Shown here piece after piece: positions 1 to 12,977 of a stretch of DNA of 64,000 nt. The DNA lies in the NCBI GenBank assembly GCA_963678705.1, contig OY783219.1, positions 2,418,001 to 2,482,000 on the forward strand, given 5' to 3'. Below the pieces are notes generated by a model that made no database searches, was not told the origin of the DNA, and saw nothing but the letters and a program-made list of their open reading frames with translations. The stretch is from Panorpa germanica (taxonomy: Eukaryota > Arthropoda > Insecta > Mecoptera > Panorpidae). The first letter of the stretch is position 1. Every line of letters starts with the position of its first letter. A program made the position numbers and the translations under genes.

Positions 1-1583
1 TCGTACGGGACTTTGTCATTTACAATGTGTTCTTTTTGCGAAATAAGCTTTTTCGATTTGAAGCGTATATACACGTTTTGAATTTTAATGTGGTCTAACC
101 TGAATGGGAACCAGGGATCGGAACGGGAACGGGACCTAGTATATTCCAGGAACTACAACAGGAACAGAAGTAATTCTTTAAAAACATCAAGGATATTCTG
201 GAAATTTATAATCATTTTTTTAATTTTAATTCCTCAATGTTTTTGAAAAGTATAATTGAGTTGTGCACTTCGCTAAGCTAACATGTTACAAAAAGCGGAA
301 TGTGTTCCGAAACACGGAATACAACAATTTATTATTGTCAATAAACATCCTAAGTGTCATAGACTATCATAAACTTATGTGGTTGCATAAATTTACGATG
401 CATTGTCAGGTTTTCTTTATTTATATAGTCGATGATATTTTATTAAATTTTGTGGTCGACCAAAGTATGTGCTTGAAGACTAAAGTTTTGCCTGTACTTG
501 TAATTCCCATAATTTGCAAATAGTTTAGATGTTAGAAAACTTCGTAAGCACCAAGAAATTCTAGATTAATCTTATTCTCCCACAATCCTCCTCCTTACTC
601 CTTCCCCTCCTCGAATTAGTTTGACTACAGGAACAATTTTAACTTGATTATGATGTCAAATTAAAATTATCTCATTTTGGAATAGTTTTTAACACTTATG
701 CTACTATATTTTTATTAAAAAATGATTTTAGAAATATTATTTTTCAAAGAGGTTTTCCATAATTCTACTAAGTGTTAGAAAATGTATTTTCTTTAACAAT
801 TGCGGCCTTTTATACATGTAATATATCTTCTTTACAAAAATAAAAACATTTTCTTACTTTAGGAATTCACCTACAGAATAGCTCTAGGTCATAAAATTAT
901 TGAGCAGGTTTTTTTTTCATATCTGCAGTTGATTTCAAATTAAAAATGGCATCCGCGTCCGCTGTTTATATCCATATATTTATATTCATTTTAAAATATT
1001 TATTTTGATTGATGATTTATTTGGGCTGAATAATAACTAGACCACAGATATTTTTAATATCGCTACACTCTAATTGAACCTATAGAGAAAAAATGATTGT
1101 TAATTATATTTTATTTTCAATTTCCTGTAGCACATAGTTTATATTTTTAGTTGGGTAGATTCTGAATTTAAAGGATAATACTTCCTTATATTTAAATTAG
1201 GTGGGTGGCATTTATGGTATTCAATTCTTTCAATCGCCGTTCGGAATATATTGAGGCAACAGTTTCGTATTAAGCAGTGAATTTTTCTTGACGACAGAAG
1301 CAGGTTTTTCCTTGTAAAAGCGGTAGTTCATAGTTATTTGGTAGCGGAATAACACTTCATTGCATGTGACATAAGAATTATATACTGCCTCATTAAGCAA
1401 ACCCAATCAACAAATAATAATATTTAATTGATTAAATAATGCATTAATTTCCGGTGAAAAGAAATCAAGACACTTTCTCTTCCAGAAAGCTAAGAACAGC
1501 CTGTCAATTAATTGACAGGAATAATTAGGTTTGTTTTACGTAATTAATAATAATATTATTGAAATGCTTGCCTCAAACATGTT
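1..1583. other. AT-rich DNA, nothing recognised
   Basis: Contains one 86-codon frame (263-523) with AT-driven composition and no motifs. No promoter, RNA gene or repeat partner was found within the window. Confidence 0.5.
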
Positions 1584-1880
1584 AGTCAAATATTGGCAGA
1601 TTGACATGGCGAGTTTCCTTCTACACAGTGGAACGAATGTTTGATCCGAATGATTTATTTATTTTATTAATTTGTTGATATTATTGACACTGACACTGTT
1701 TAACAAAAACTTTCAAGTAAATAAAGAAATTTTTAAGTGTAAAACCTTCCTTTGTTGGACGATTCGTGCAGCAGTGCATGACATGTGGATCAAGTGTGTG
1801 TTGGGGGTAGAAAAATCCCTTTTGACGCTCGTCAAACAGCCCGAACTTCTTCCAACATACAAGGTGTTCGTAGTATCGTT
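1584..1880 (+). repeat. Dispersed repeat family A, copy 1
   Basis: This segment matches the reverse complement of 29707-30060 over about 300 bases, by eye at 85-90% identity. Shared blocks include the start GTCAAATATTGG, a block containing GATCCGAATGATTTATTT, one with CCTTCCTTTGTTGGACGATT and one with CATGACATGTGGATCAAGTG. Copy 1 carries a small insertion near 1715-1735 and lacks about 60 bases present in copy 2. A 96-codon reading frame at 1672-1962 runs through it, but the frame is not kept in copy 2. It is a transposable element or a segmental copy of unknown class. Confidence 0.75.
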
Positions 1881-3119
1881 TGGCGCCGCCTTAAACTATA
1901 TGATAAATTGTTCTTCTGTACGTAAAAGCAAGGTACAATCTTTGTTTCTATGTTGGAATTAATTCAGTCTGCAAAGTCTATGCCAGTTTGGTTTGCTATT
2001 AGGTAGCTTAGGGATTGGTAGAAAATCTTATGCCTACTATTGCGATAAGTATGATTCACCTAACAAGTAACCTATCAGCACTAACACTTTGCTAACTTAC
2101 TACAAGGTAATTTCAAGCTTCATTTCTACCTGTGATTTATAACAGATTTATTTTTACTGTATTTTTACTTAGCACTGTACAGCAGGCCACGTAAGATCTA
2201 CTCTTATATTATTAACCGGTAATAAATGTTACACAAAAACAAATTTGAGTCAACCAATTTGTAAAAATTACATTACGTATTTAAAGCATGTCCGTCGGTA
2301 TCGTTTTTGCTCTTGTTTTGATATATTGGTGGCATTAGTCTCACGCAGCTTCCCGTTTGGGTCCACACCACAGCAAAAAACTCTTTAGAAGGGATTGTAC
2401 CGTACCGCTTTTTTTATCAACTCTTTTTCTATATATGTATAAACAACTCTACTTTTTTATATTTTATTTAAATTATATTTTATTTATTATTAGATACATT
2501 CATATATTAATGTTTAAACCATAAAGTCCACCATTTTGTTTTTAAAAAGACAGGAAGTTTAAATTTAAAAAAACAAATAGAAAAAAATATTATATGCATT
2601 TTATATAAACTAAATTAAATAAACTTGTTCTGTCTTGTTCGTAAGTGACAGAGACGACAAGAAGTTAAAGGGAGATAAAGATACCTTTGTTGGAAGGGTT
2701 TATGACACGGTAATTAGTTAAGTACAGGTAGCTATTAAAGCTAATTAGAAAGTTTGGTTATGTGATCATAATTTGACGTGTAAATATTATTTATATACAA
2801 CTTATTTCCTGTGGATATTACAATAGTTGTATTTGTCTTATTTTTAAATGTATAATTTCAAAATCAAACTAAGATATATTGCGTACCAGATTATAGTTTG
2901 ATATTTCAGTGACTTCTTTTTTAAAAAAAAAAACGTTTTAATTCTCAATAAAACATTTTTTTCGGCAAAAAAGCGCTTTATTTATCAGCATAATCTCCTT
3001 AAGGGGGTAAGGTTTCAACTTTTCTTTTCATTTTCTTAAATTTATTTGTATTACTGTACATATGACGCAACTTGCTCGAAATTTGACAGTAGTCTATAAA
3101 TAGTTGGCAATAGACAATT
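1881..3119. other. AT-rich DNA, nothing recognised
   Basis: Homopolymer A and T runs (for example near 2920-2965) but no repeat partner or coding trace. Confidence 0.5.
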
Positions 3120-3492
3120 CGTACGCCTACAGTAGAAGTAGTGTATGAGTACTATGTTCTCGGGTTCGATCCCCGGGCCAGATATTATCTGGATTTGGTT
3201 ATAATTCCCGAGTGGTGACCGGGTGTGAAAGAATAGTCCCAATGTTGCTCATGCATGTCGTAAGAGGCGACTAAAATGGGTACCCAGCGCCTGGGGGTAT
3301 AGCCGGGCACCCTGCCCCTGGGGATTATATCAGGGGACTGGTCATCCAGGTTGGGGGTTGGGCGTGGTGCTAACAACTCCACCCCGTGAAAAAATCTCTT
3401 TGCGAATTCTCAAGTAATTAAATCATTCGGAAAAAATTCTTGAGAAGGACAGGGCCCACCCAAGGCTGCCGAGCCACTGAAGAAGAAGAAGA
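3120..3492 (+). mobile_element. RTE-like retroposon module with a tRNA-like box B head
   Basis: The block at 3212-3397 is shared with 47875-48003, including GTGGTGACCGGG, GAATAGTCCCAATGT and CATGTCGTAAGAGGCGACTA. That last string is, from memory, widespread in insect RTE-type retroelements. A perfect box B-type sequence, GGTTCGATCCCC, lies just upstream at about 3163-3174, suggesting a tRNA-derived SINE head. The 3' end reads GGGCCCACCCAAGGCTGC, then a (GAA)n tail at about 3479-3492, typical of a retroposon tail. The module also holds a ~75-bp G/C-rich insert (about 3278-3352) absent from the other copy. Confidence 0.6.
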
Positions 3493-3639
3493 CAATTCGT
3501 ATATTTAATACAAGCAAAGAAAACAAATCAAATTAATGCCATTGTACATAAACGCTCCTTTAAAATTAATTCTCTATATTTGTCTCACTCTCTCTTTCAT
3601 CTACCTGAAGTAATTATTTTTTTCTCTATTCTATTACAG

Positions 3640-3915
3640 ATCTCGCATCATCTTGAATTGAAACAATCATTAGTCATAATGGCAACTATAGATCACTCTA
3701 TGATAAATCTACTGTCATATGATGGGTTAAACCATCTTTGTATCTAGTGTTAGTGGAGACATCTATTCGAATGAAGAGACAATCATATCATAACACGTAT
3801 AATATCACGGCTGCTAGAAAGAGATGCAACACTTTTGATGGTTTAGCTACGAGTACAGAAGCAGGAGGTACTGTTTCTGCTGGAGTACAACCAGATAGAT
3901 CTACGCAGTCTTAAT
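3640..3915 (+). other. Exon-like segment with strong splice signals
   Basis: A pyrimidine-rich tract ending CTATTACAG lies at 3621-3639, and a strong donor, GTAAGT, follows 3915. The segment is 276 nt. The frame from the first base is open for 35 codons, then stops. A second frame gives a small ORF at 3771-3914 starting MKRQSYHNTYNITAARKR with a hydrophilic Ser/Thr/Gly-rich end. Neither spans the exon, so it could be a UTR or non-coding RNA exon, or a damaged coding exon. Donor and acceptor strengths are judged by eye. Confidence 0.3.
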
Positions 3916-4134
3916 GTAAGTAGAATTAATAATTAATTATAAATTGTCCTTTGAATATTAATTTATCGTAATGTAAAATGTATCTTTATTTAATGTTATT
4001 CATCGTGTTGTATATACATTTCATTATGAAATTATTCATGTAGGTTATAATGAATTTAAATTTCGTGCACCTTTTGATGTGATACGTCATTTAATAAACT
4101 TGTTTTTAAAAGTGTTTAAAGTTCGTACAGAATG

Positions 4135-4350
4135 TACGAGATCATGGAAAGTGTTGCAGAAAGTTGGAAAAGCTAGCAGCTAGATAATATGTACTTCTAT
4201 CTCGTTCAGCATACTGATTTATTGATAAACAATAAAGAAGAAGATTGTTCTACTGATAAAGAGTGCTAATGCGCAACCATTCTATTAAACACTACTGAAG
4301 ACAGTCGGCAGTTAGCTGCAGTGTGTTCTAGTGTGAGAGAGCTAAAGTAT
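4135..4350 (+). repeat. Dispersed repeat family B, copy 1
   Basis: This shares the start TACGAGATCATGGA and the end GCAGTGTGAGAG..AGCTAA with 44556-44714, with looser similarity between. It ends exactly where the TIR element at 4351 begins. Confidence 0.4.
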
Positions 4351-4832
4351 CATTCCCACTCACTGCTTTAATTTAATATTGTATTTTGTATTTAATTTAA
4401 ATTGTTTAGCATATGGCAATACGCGTAGTCATTCACAGTACCATTTTTAATTTAATTCATTTTTTAAGTTTTCTAATTTTTTAGAACCTTTTAAATTAAA
4501 AATATTAAATTAAGAAAAACTATATAATATTATACCTCCAAAATGTGACAATCTGTCAAAATGCAGTAGGATTTACTTTTAGAAGAAGTTCAATATTAGT
4601 TTTTGAAAAATATAGAAGTAAAAATAATTTCTATTACTAATTGTTATTAAAAATAGCAATTTTAATTATTTCACATACAATTTCGTCGAACAGTCAAAAT
4701 TTATTAACTAAATTAACTAAACTTAAATTAAAACACAAATGTAAAAAGGAATGCTTAAACGAAAACCTGAAATCTAGATTACAATATTAAATAAAAACAG
4801 TAAATTAAATATCAAAACAGTGAGTGGGAATG
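4351..4832. mobile_element. 482-bp element with perfect 15-bp terminal inverted repeats
   Basis: The left end is CATTCCCACTCACTG (4351-4365) and the right end CAGTGAGTGGGAATG (4818-4832), an exact 15-bp inverted repeat. Similarity continues inward as AT-rich sequence (ATTTAAT on both sides). The interior is AT-rich and non-coding, with further internal inverted AT blocks near 4445-4515. No clear target-site duplication is visible. It is probably a MITE (a short non-autonomous DNA transposon) inserted beside repeat family B. Confidence 0.5.
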
Positions 4833-7800
4833 TGGCTTTATAGTTAGCATTTTCAACTCGACTATATTCCAGAAAGCCTTTCTCAGTTGTTGTTTCAGTA
4901 GACCTGTAGCGGACCTATGCAATATCAATATTTGACATGATAGATCCAAGGTGTTCGATTGAGCTCTGGGGACCTGTGAGACATACCTGTGAGGCGTACC
5001 TAACAGAATAAGCAAGTATTGAGAAAGGTCCTTTAAATATTTAACGATAACTTTAATCCGATGAAATTGTCACGGGTCTAGTTACGCCTCTCTTCTTGTG
5101 ATAACTACGAGTTCAACAATCGATCCCAAATGTTGCACTAATATTGTAGATAAGTGTAGAAAGGAACCTTCTAATTCAAATCTTTATTAAAATATAACAG
5201 CGAATGTCACGCCGGAAACAAAGAGCTCTAGTTGTAGTGTTACAATAATATCATTAGCCCAACAATAAAATGACAAATGATCCAGTCATTAAACAGATGG
5301 GTTAATCATGATTACAATCATAATTTGAATATCGTTTTTGTTTGTTTGGTTTGTACATAACCCACTGGTAACCAACAAAATGTATGATAGGAATATGTCG
5401 TTGATTCCGTAGATAATACAGAAGATTTATTATAACACATTTTATACAAAAGTTGTAGTCTTTGTTAACAAACATTTAACATACGAGTATTTCGTTCCGT
5501 ATTTAAATAATATATAACCTAGATATTCTATATACAAGTAAAGTAAAATAACTAAGTTAGAGTAATTTCAAGCCCCTATTTTGTTAAAACCAAACCAAAA
5601 CCTCAGCCAGTAACTGAGAGATTTTCTGAGCTAAAATATATTACAAGGGTCTTTGTAAAATAACATTATAATTGACTTGGTAATTAGTTAATAATATATT
5701 GTATATTTACATTCGTATTTCTTGTTATTTTAATGTAACAAGATTCTGAAAAATTTTCTATTATTTTACGTATAATTAATATTTATTTACCTCGTATGTC
5801 ATGTTTACTAACCTATGGCTAATGTCACATATGTTATTGGTGCCAACATAAAAAATTAAACAGTGACATAATTAGTTTACTACTGCTTACCGATGCGTCG
5901 TGTGTGCTGTCAAATTTGGTGAAATTATTTCGGGTTTAATTGTGATTTGTTAATTAATACATTTCGTTTAATAGTTGATTATATTAACTTTAAACATATA
6001 TTGTGATTGTTTAAGTAGTTAGTGAAACAAGCAAACAAATAATTATTTTTATTTGACATCCGATTGGAATCGTTCGTATTGTCAAACATGTAGCCAAGTT
6101 TCGTTTATTTGTTTATCGTGACAATTAATTATCTCAATTAATAATTGATCTTTATTAATTAATAATCTTTTATTCTGAATTTATTATTGTGATTGTTTTT
6201 TGCATAAACTCATTTACATTTTGACAGAGTATGTACGATTTTTCTGTCGGTAAAACAGTTCTCTGTACGTATCGACAGTAGTTTTGTAGTCTACATACGG
6301 CGAGAGCCTAATGTTAACGTCAATTATGTAGATATAATTATTATTTAATTGTGGTGATTGTTTGTAATAATTATTTACAATATTGTATTACAAATTGTTC
6401 ATGTTTGACAATACATCGTCAAATCGTAGACACGGTTAAAGACAGTTTTTGTGCAGTGTTTTTGTTTAGGTTATGTCAACAATGACCTTGTCAAACTTAT
6501 AATTAACTGATATTAACTGATCAAACGTTAATAATTTTCTGATATAGCTATATTAAAACATAGTATTAAATAAGTGAGGTTTAAAACTAAGTGCTTGTGT
6601 GTTTTTTTAATCGGTATATATTAAATGACTTTCAAAAACAATGACATTTGGTGTTGAGTGTAGTGATTTTGTGTATCTCTGAGTACTTCAAAATGCATCT
6701 GTCATATCCCAAGGTTACTTCTGCAATTATTTTACAATATTTTAAACTTTGTGTAATCTATATGTCATTACAAGGCTCCAATCGGCTTTATTTTGAAATT
6801 ATTTCTATTCCATGATTGCATTAAAAGATTTTAGTGTTATAAAACATATCATCTCGTACCATACCATATGTAATAAATCTCTGGTAATATGAATTTAAAT
6901 TCAATCGTTATTATAATTGATAATTTACATTAAATTGTTATTTTAAACGATTTAATACCCTCAATCCTTCTGTAAATACAAATAGTACTGTATGTAACAT
7001 TAGTAGTATACGTACCAGGCGGGGCGGTTACCTCATGAACAGTGTATACACCCTTCATACGTTAAATGCGCACTTAAACCAACTAGGGGTGGATTTTGCA
7101 ATTGTTACATTTTACGTAGAACACATATATGTAGTAGGTACTACGTTTACATTAGGGTTCGTTAATCAACTGACTCTGAAACCACAATCAAATTGATAAA
7201 TTTTGTGTCCATTGTTACTTTTTGGGGGATGGAATGAATGTAATGGATGTGTAATTTGTACAGATTGTTATGAATACGTTGTCTTATTATATTTGGTATT
7301 AAAAATATTTTGCTTCGTCTGCTTAGTACGAGTTATAGCTATTACACAACACCTACCTTAAAGGTGTCGATGCTCATGCTAGTATGTAGCATATTATCGA
7401 GAACTTGCTATCTACTAGCATGTGCTATTTAGTTGGTAGTTTCGTTTTCTCTTTTTATGTGTGGATTTTTCTTATTGATGCTTTTTGTATATAATCAGAG
7501 CATGCTTTTTAAATAGCATGTGCACCTTGGGAATTATTAGAGTTGTTTTTATTCTTTGCTCTTTGTCATAAATCTATTTATTATTTTCGTTTAACATCGG
7601 CCTATTTCGGATACTAGCCCTGCCACCAACAATCGCATTTTTTTAAATTGTTAGTAGCTTCTGTAATAGTGTAACGAATTTAATAAAATAAAATTAAAAC
7701 ACCCAATTGCGAAAGGGAAACTTATTATTTTTAGTGAGGTATTAACATCCGTCAATATTTTGAAGGATTACACAAGCATAAAAATCACAAAAACAATTAA

Positions 7801-10587
7801 TAGAATAATCAAAAACAGACCGCAATATCAAATAACAACAAAGTTCACATGGTAATTGAATTCATTGACCTTAATGAAAACAAACAGAAGCAGGTTGCCA
7901 AGGGGTGATGAGAGGGAGTGAACGAGGGTGATGTAGGGGTGCAGTTTGTTACGACGCGGCATCCCGATATATGTAAATGTCAATATGTGGTAATTAAAAT
8001 TGAGTGTTTGCAATTTAAAATCATCGATACAGTTTGGAAAACATTTCCGACCTCAGGCGAAGGTGAAATTACATAGAAAAATGAATGAAACGTTTCCATA
8101 TTGTATTTCAACGTAATTGATATCGTAGAAACATATTTTGTTGGATGAAATCCGTTTTCCGTTTTTGTTTAAGAGGTGATATTGAAATACAATCCTTATG
8201 TAGGGAGGTCTAGCGCATTATGCAAGCGAAATAGGGAAAGAATGACGGAACTTGACCAGGCGGCCATTTTCCAGGTATCAGGTAATTAAGGTATATGTCT
8301 CTGCTCTCTGTAATTAAAATTTGGTCTATGGGATGTTTGGCCCCTTGGATCGGCCTGCCTGCCCTCTTGTAAACGATTTAAAACAGTTGTCTCGCTAACA
8401 TATATATAAATGGACCATCAGACTATAAGTGAGTTTAAGTAATTTTTTTATCAGCTGTTTGAAGTTTTTTATAACTGTTTTAAACCGGACTATTTGTTCA
8501 ACCAAACACAATAAAATTGCATATTTATTACTTTACACTTCCCCTGCCTGTTTTTCAAATAAAAATCAGAGTATATTATGCGTAAGCGGTTTATTTAATT
8601 TACTACCCCTAGCTACGATTAGCACCCAACTTATAGTGACCTTTGTGCGTCGACTAAGTACATCATTTCATAATAAACTCCACCCCTTCATAAAAAATGT
8701 CGTCAAAATAATAAAAAAAAAATACGTAGTCACGATTTCTATTGTTACTATGAAAACGATTCTTATAAAATATAAATTATACTAATATTAGCCAAGAAGA
8801 GAAGGGTGTTAGAGGGCAGTAAAGGGAAAAGGGGACAATAAGGGAACGGCTACGGTATATTTGATCCGAATTTCATCATTATTCACCCTTATTTTACACA
8901 CTTAATCTAATTCTTAGGGTTCAAACGAATCTCATTAATATGACCAAGTTATCACCACTTTTGTTTAGAGATTCCATCTCCGTATTATTCTCACTGTCAC
9001 TGTCACTGTCTTCTTCTTATTCTTAACAAAGGATTTTATATAACTGAATTTCAAAAAGTGAATTATTGCAAAATTATCATCTATTTCCATTAAATTAATT
9101 TTATGCATATTGTACTGACGTATTCCAGACGTTGAAATCAATATTGTCACTTTTCTCTTAACGGCGGTGTAAATATTATTTGTGGAAATTACCGCCGGTG
9201 TCGTGAGCGCAGTCATCACAAATAACTAGTTCACTAGAGATTAGTTGTCATGTGTAATTTGTGTAGCATAAATACCAGGCGTTATAATCTATAAAATTGA
9301 GTATATAGAGTATATACAATGTTGTTATGGACTCATGTAGGTATAGCTTCTTATGACCATCAAGCTATTGAATGAATTATCTTTAATGATTTAGATGTAA
9401 AGAATCCAACGTAAATAAATAATGACAATAGTTTTAATGTCTGCATGTAATAGATGTAGTATGACTATCAGGCGTTCAAGGTTCTAAATCACTAGTACAT
9501 ATTCTCCAGTTCATATTGCTACAAATTTAATGGATAATAACTATAATATTTAATTAATAAAATAGATTGTATTGCACTAGACCCCTATAATACGAGTTCC
9601 TGCAATGGGATAAAAATATTGTGATGATTGGTTTTCTTCATACCGTTACACGCATGTTGTATATTTGAGATAAATAATATATTTAGTTTAATTTTATAAT
9701 TCTTTTTCGTAATGTGATTGGAAATTTAAGAAGATTAGCAGTGTATAAATTTAAATAGATTATAGATTGGGAACAGGTTGATGCAGGCACATAAGTTAAA
9801 AATATTCTAATGCGGTTCAACTTGGGTCTACTGTTTAAATAAATAATTATATCGAAAATATTTTTAAATGAAAAATTAGATCAAAGGTTGTACATGTTCT
9901 TAAACGTTCTTATGCTACGAAAACCTTTTGACATCAAGCAAAACCCCCACTCCTCCCCACCCCCCACACACGGATGGTTAATGAATTTCTTTGATGCTAA
10001 CGTCAGCATAACCCTTGTGTACGTACAAGTATATTATCTCAATTCCTAGAGAAACAACTACAGAAACTGCACAACAAGCTTTTCCTTGGGGCTACTGATG
10101 TTTTCCCGTTTTCCCGTTTCCCGAAGCTACGAAATATCAGAATCAGGTTATCCTATCGATAACGGATGCGGAAATAACACAACCAAGACTACTTTGACTC
10201 ATATTTACTAACGTAAACGAACGCGCGAACGATGTGCTTGTTCATTCATTGTTGATTTATTAATTAGGTAAACTAATTAATTAGATTGTTAACTAATTAG
10301 TTAGAGATGTGTTTCGGGGTTTCGTTTGAACTATGATATCAAGAATAATATTTATTTTATATTAATTTATGCAAGGGTTTACTTTTTGCTGTCTTTTGTG
10401 TGTTGAATGTGTATTTTGCACGCTGTGTTTGCTGTCAAATATTATGTGTTTGTATTAGGTAGGAAATTGGCGTGCTATACGACTACATACGTTAATAATT
10501 CGTCTCGAAATTAAGATTCGATTAGCTAATCGATTTAGGGGTCATCTATAAATTACGCCGCAGAAATTTTCTACAATTCTAACCTTT
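4833..10587. other. Long AT-rich stretch, almost featureless
   Basis: Apart from the short repeat at 8249-8290, I see only chance-length frames, such as 118 codons at 8429-8785 with AT-driven content. A slightly CpG-richer patch around 5880-6310 has no gene attached. A short TCACTG run lies near 8991-9010. Confidence 0.45.
8249..8290 (+). repeat. Short dispersed repeat (AACTTGACCAGGC)
   Basis: The blocks AACTTGACCAGGC, CATTTTCCAGGTATCAG and TAAT.AAGGT recur in order at 24883-24926 with few mismatches. Too short to classify. Confidence 0.4.
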
Positions 10588-11215
10588 CTTCTAATTTATT
10601 TATTATTAATTGTTCACCTTTCGGCTTTACTATCTACATTCCTAATACATTTCATAGAACGTCAACTTAAAATTAAACTTAAACTGTTCTATACCTTTTT
10701 ATTTCCAAAAGTACTTTCTGCTTCTTCTTCTCTTGACCCTCTTCCTTCATTTTCCTTAGTCTTCCTTCATTCTCACCATTTCCTCACCTCTTGTCTTCTT
10801 TGTCTCCTCTCGGCAAACCGTTTCCTGCTTCTCCTTTCTTATAGCCTGTATTTTCATCTATAGAGCGTCTAGACCCTCTATTATCTTTTCACTATCCTTC
10901 CTGCCTTCTCTCTTCGTTTTCACTTCTCCACTTATGTCTATCACAGGCCTAGACGCTCTGTCTTTACTATTTCCTCTTGCCTCTCTTACTTCACTTTTTC
11001 ATTCTTGACTCTCTACCTTACTATGTTATTATTGTCTCTATCTCCGTCATCCAGCTCTTGTCCTTATCTCCTTTCCGAAAATCCTCTATTTTTCTGGACT
11101 GAAGTTTAACTGTTTCCTCGTTACTTCTTTCTTTCTCCTGCTTCCCTTCACTGCCTCTTTTAGTACTTCCTCTCTCTTCCTGTTCCTTGTGCATCTCAGC
11201 CACCAGCTTATTTAT
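10588..11215 (-). mobile_element. Decayed LINE 3' region, Lys/Glu-rich, family with 51605-51905
   Basis: Read on the minus strand, this gives Lys/Glu/Arg-rich peptides in shifting frames, then MKC.RNVDSKAER and an (AAT)-like tail at about 10588-10610. The same order appears at 51905-51605: an F..GK.WM.EIE motif, charged peptides, an MKF..RRKNV motif and an AATAAT tail. The longest clean piece is 60 codons at 11203-11021 and includes KSWMTEIE. The strong pyrimidine excess on the plus strand (10690-11240) follows from the purine-rich coding strand. I infer a LINE-type retrotransposon remnant; no reverse transcriptase motif is visible. Confidence 0.45.
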
Positions 11216-12149
11216 TGTCCTGTTTTTCCTTTCCCTTTTACTATTTCTTCCTCCTTGTTACGTTCTTATATATATTTCATGCTGCATGTGACGTCACAAG
11301 GCTTCTGATTCCTCCGCCCCGAGTAGTGGACGAGTTACTAGTAGTTTTTTTTAAAGATTAGTGGTAGATACATAGAGCTACAGTGCTTGGACTTATTTCA
11401 GGATTCATAACTCGAAAATATTTTTATGTAATAGAGTCCTCTTAATAATACAATTCGTAATTCCTTACACACCTATATACTTTGTGTACGTGAGAATTTC
11501 TACATATATGTAAAACAAATCTACAGAACACGTCGCCAGATTTTGTGGTTCCAAAGATACTTTATAAATGGAATTATAATGGTCTGACAAACACCAAAAA
11601 TCTAAAACCCCAAAAGCCCAAGGCATAAAGCCCAAAGCTCTACTAGACTACTACACGTGGTAACAGAAATAATAGGAACATGGAAATGAAAGAACAACCA
11701 GGAAGTAAAAGCTTTGCGAAACCAACTGTGTAGTAACCCGAATGGCAAAGAAGAAAAAAAGTGATACGGTTTCATGCAGCATCCACTGTTGGTGGAGATA
11801 TCCCTTGGACAGGTCAGGGCCTTTAGTAGTGGGGTGAAATGAAATCAATGCCACCAAGGGGTAAATGGTAAATCCTCGTTCCGTGTCTAGTGCCCCTAGC
11901 TCCAGAGCACTAAGCAGGGCTTTCTTGTGATGTACACGGTATGTTCAATTTATCGGTTTAAGGAAGACGGTCGGAAGAATTGGAAGAGCTACCGAGTGTG
12001 TGATATCCTACCATCGTCATTAGTACTATGTCTTGGGTAGTGATCGGAAAATTGATATATTTATTTGATTAAAGTTATTTTCTTTGGTTTCTCTTTGAAT
12101 CTCTTTTATTAGATTTTATTTAGAAGATATTATATAATTTGATGTTATA
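11216..12149. other. No gene recognised; mixed composition
   Basis: The segment 11580-11990 is richer in G+C and purines than its surroundings and looks like old transposon sequence. I found no partner copy or motif in the window. Confidence 0.35.
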
Positions 12150-12756
12150 TTGTCACAGAAAAAAATGGAGCTTGATGGAAATAATACTTCTAAAGACTGC
12201 ATAGATGTATTATTAAAAGAAATCCACATGCATCGTGCTATGCCTTCATCGGAACACTTAGTTATATTCCCAAGAATATTTGAAGCCGTTTTGTCAAAAG
12301 AAAAATCCAGTAAAGTTCTTAGTATTGACTGTTCATATAACTAAAATATTTAATGAATGTTTTCCTCGAAAGAGAAATCTTTATTTTTTTCCGTTCTCTG
12401 CAAATAACACAATATAATAACTTAAAGTAATCAGTACGAATTTAATACTTGGAGAGTCTCTATATCAAAACCTGACCTGACCTCAATTCTTTGTGGAGAA
12501 ACAGCAAAAGAATGCAATTGCGGTTGAAATACTTGAAGTTCAAAGATACTTTTCAGTTTGAGATGCATTACGGTATCAATTTGATGATTTTATATTGATC
12601 ACTATCATCCCTCTCACTCTAACTCCTAACGAAGAAGAGAAACTACCGTGTTTCTTTGATGCTTTTGCATATACGTTATGCCACATAATGCGGACCATTT
12701 CGTCATGTTTACTTCTTACTTTTATTAAACTTTGTGAGGTTCGATATGAACTGTAG
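12150..12756 (+). pseudogene. Decayed protein-like tract, unknown family
   Basis: Frame 12150-12344 encodes MELDGNNTSKDCIDVLLKEI and continues to SSKVLSIDC, preceded by an acceptor-like TTGTCACAG. A second frame, 12421-12756, reads protein-like (ESLYQNLT, then VEKQQKNAIAVEILEVQRYF, then LTPNEEEKLPCFFDAFAY). It is broken by two TGA codons at 12478 and 12559, both positions where a Trp codon could have decayed. A frame change separates the two parts. The amino-acid content is less AT-driven than that of random frames nearby. I cannot name the family, and chance remains possible. Confidence 0.35.
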
Positions 12757-12977
12757 TTTAATTCGCTTAACGATTTTTTATGGCGATGTCGTATTCGTTA
12801 TTTTCATTAGTGTATAGAATAATAATGGCGTTATACATTGTTGTATACATATATAATTAGATTCCTATAGATTATAAGCTGTCCTGTTTAGAGGTCATTC
12901 AGATAGGTATGTAAAAATAATAAAGTGTCTTGCGCGGGATGTGCCCATCGACTCATCCCTCAATTTCAATAGATCCT

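Noticed and set aside
3155-3185. tRNA gene
   Set aside because: Box B (GGTTCGATCCCC) is perfect, but no convincing box A, acceptor stem or anticodon arm could be placed; better explained as a SINE head.
8429-8785. 118-codon hydrophobic protein
   Set aside because: Composition follows local AT content, with no start context, splice signals or motif.
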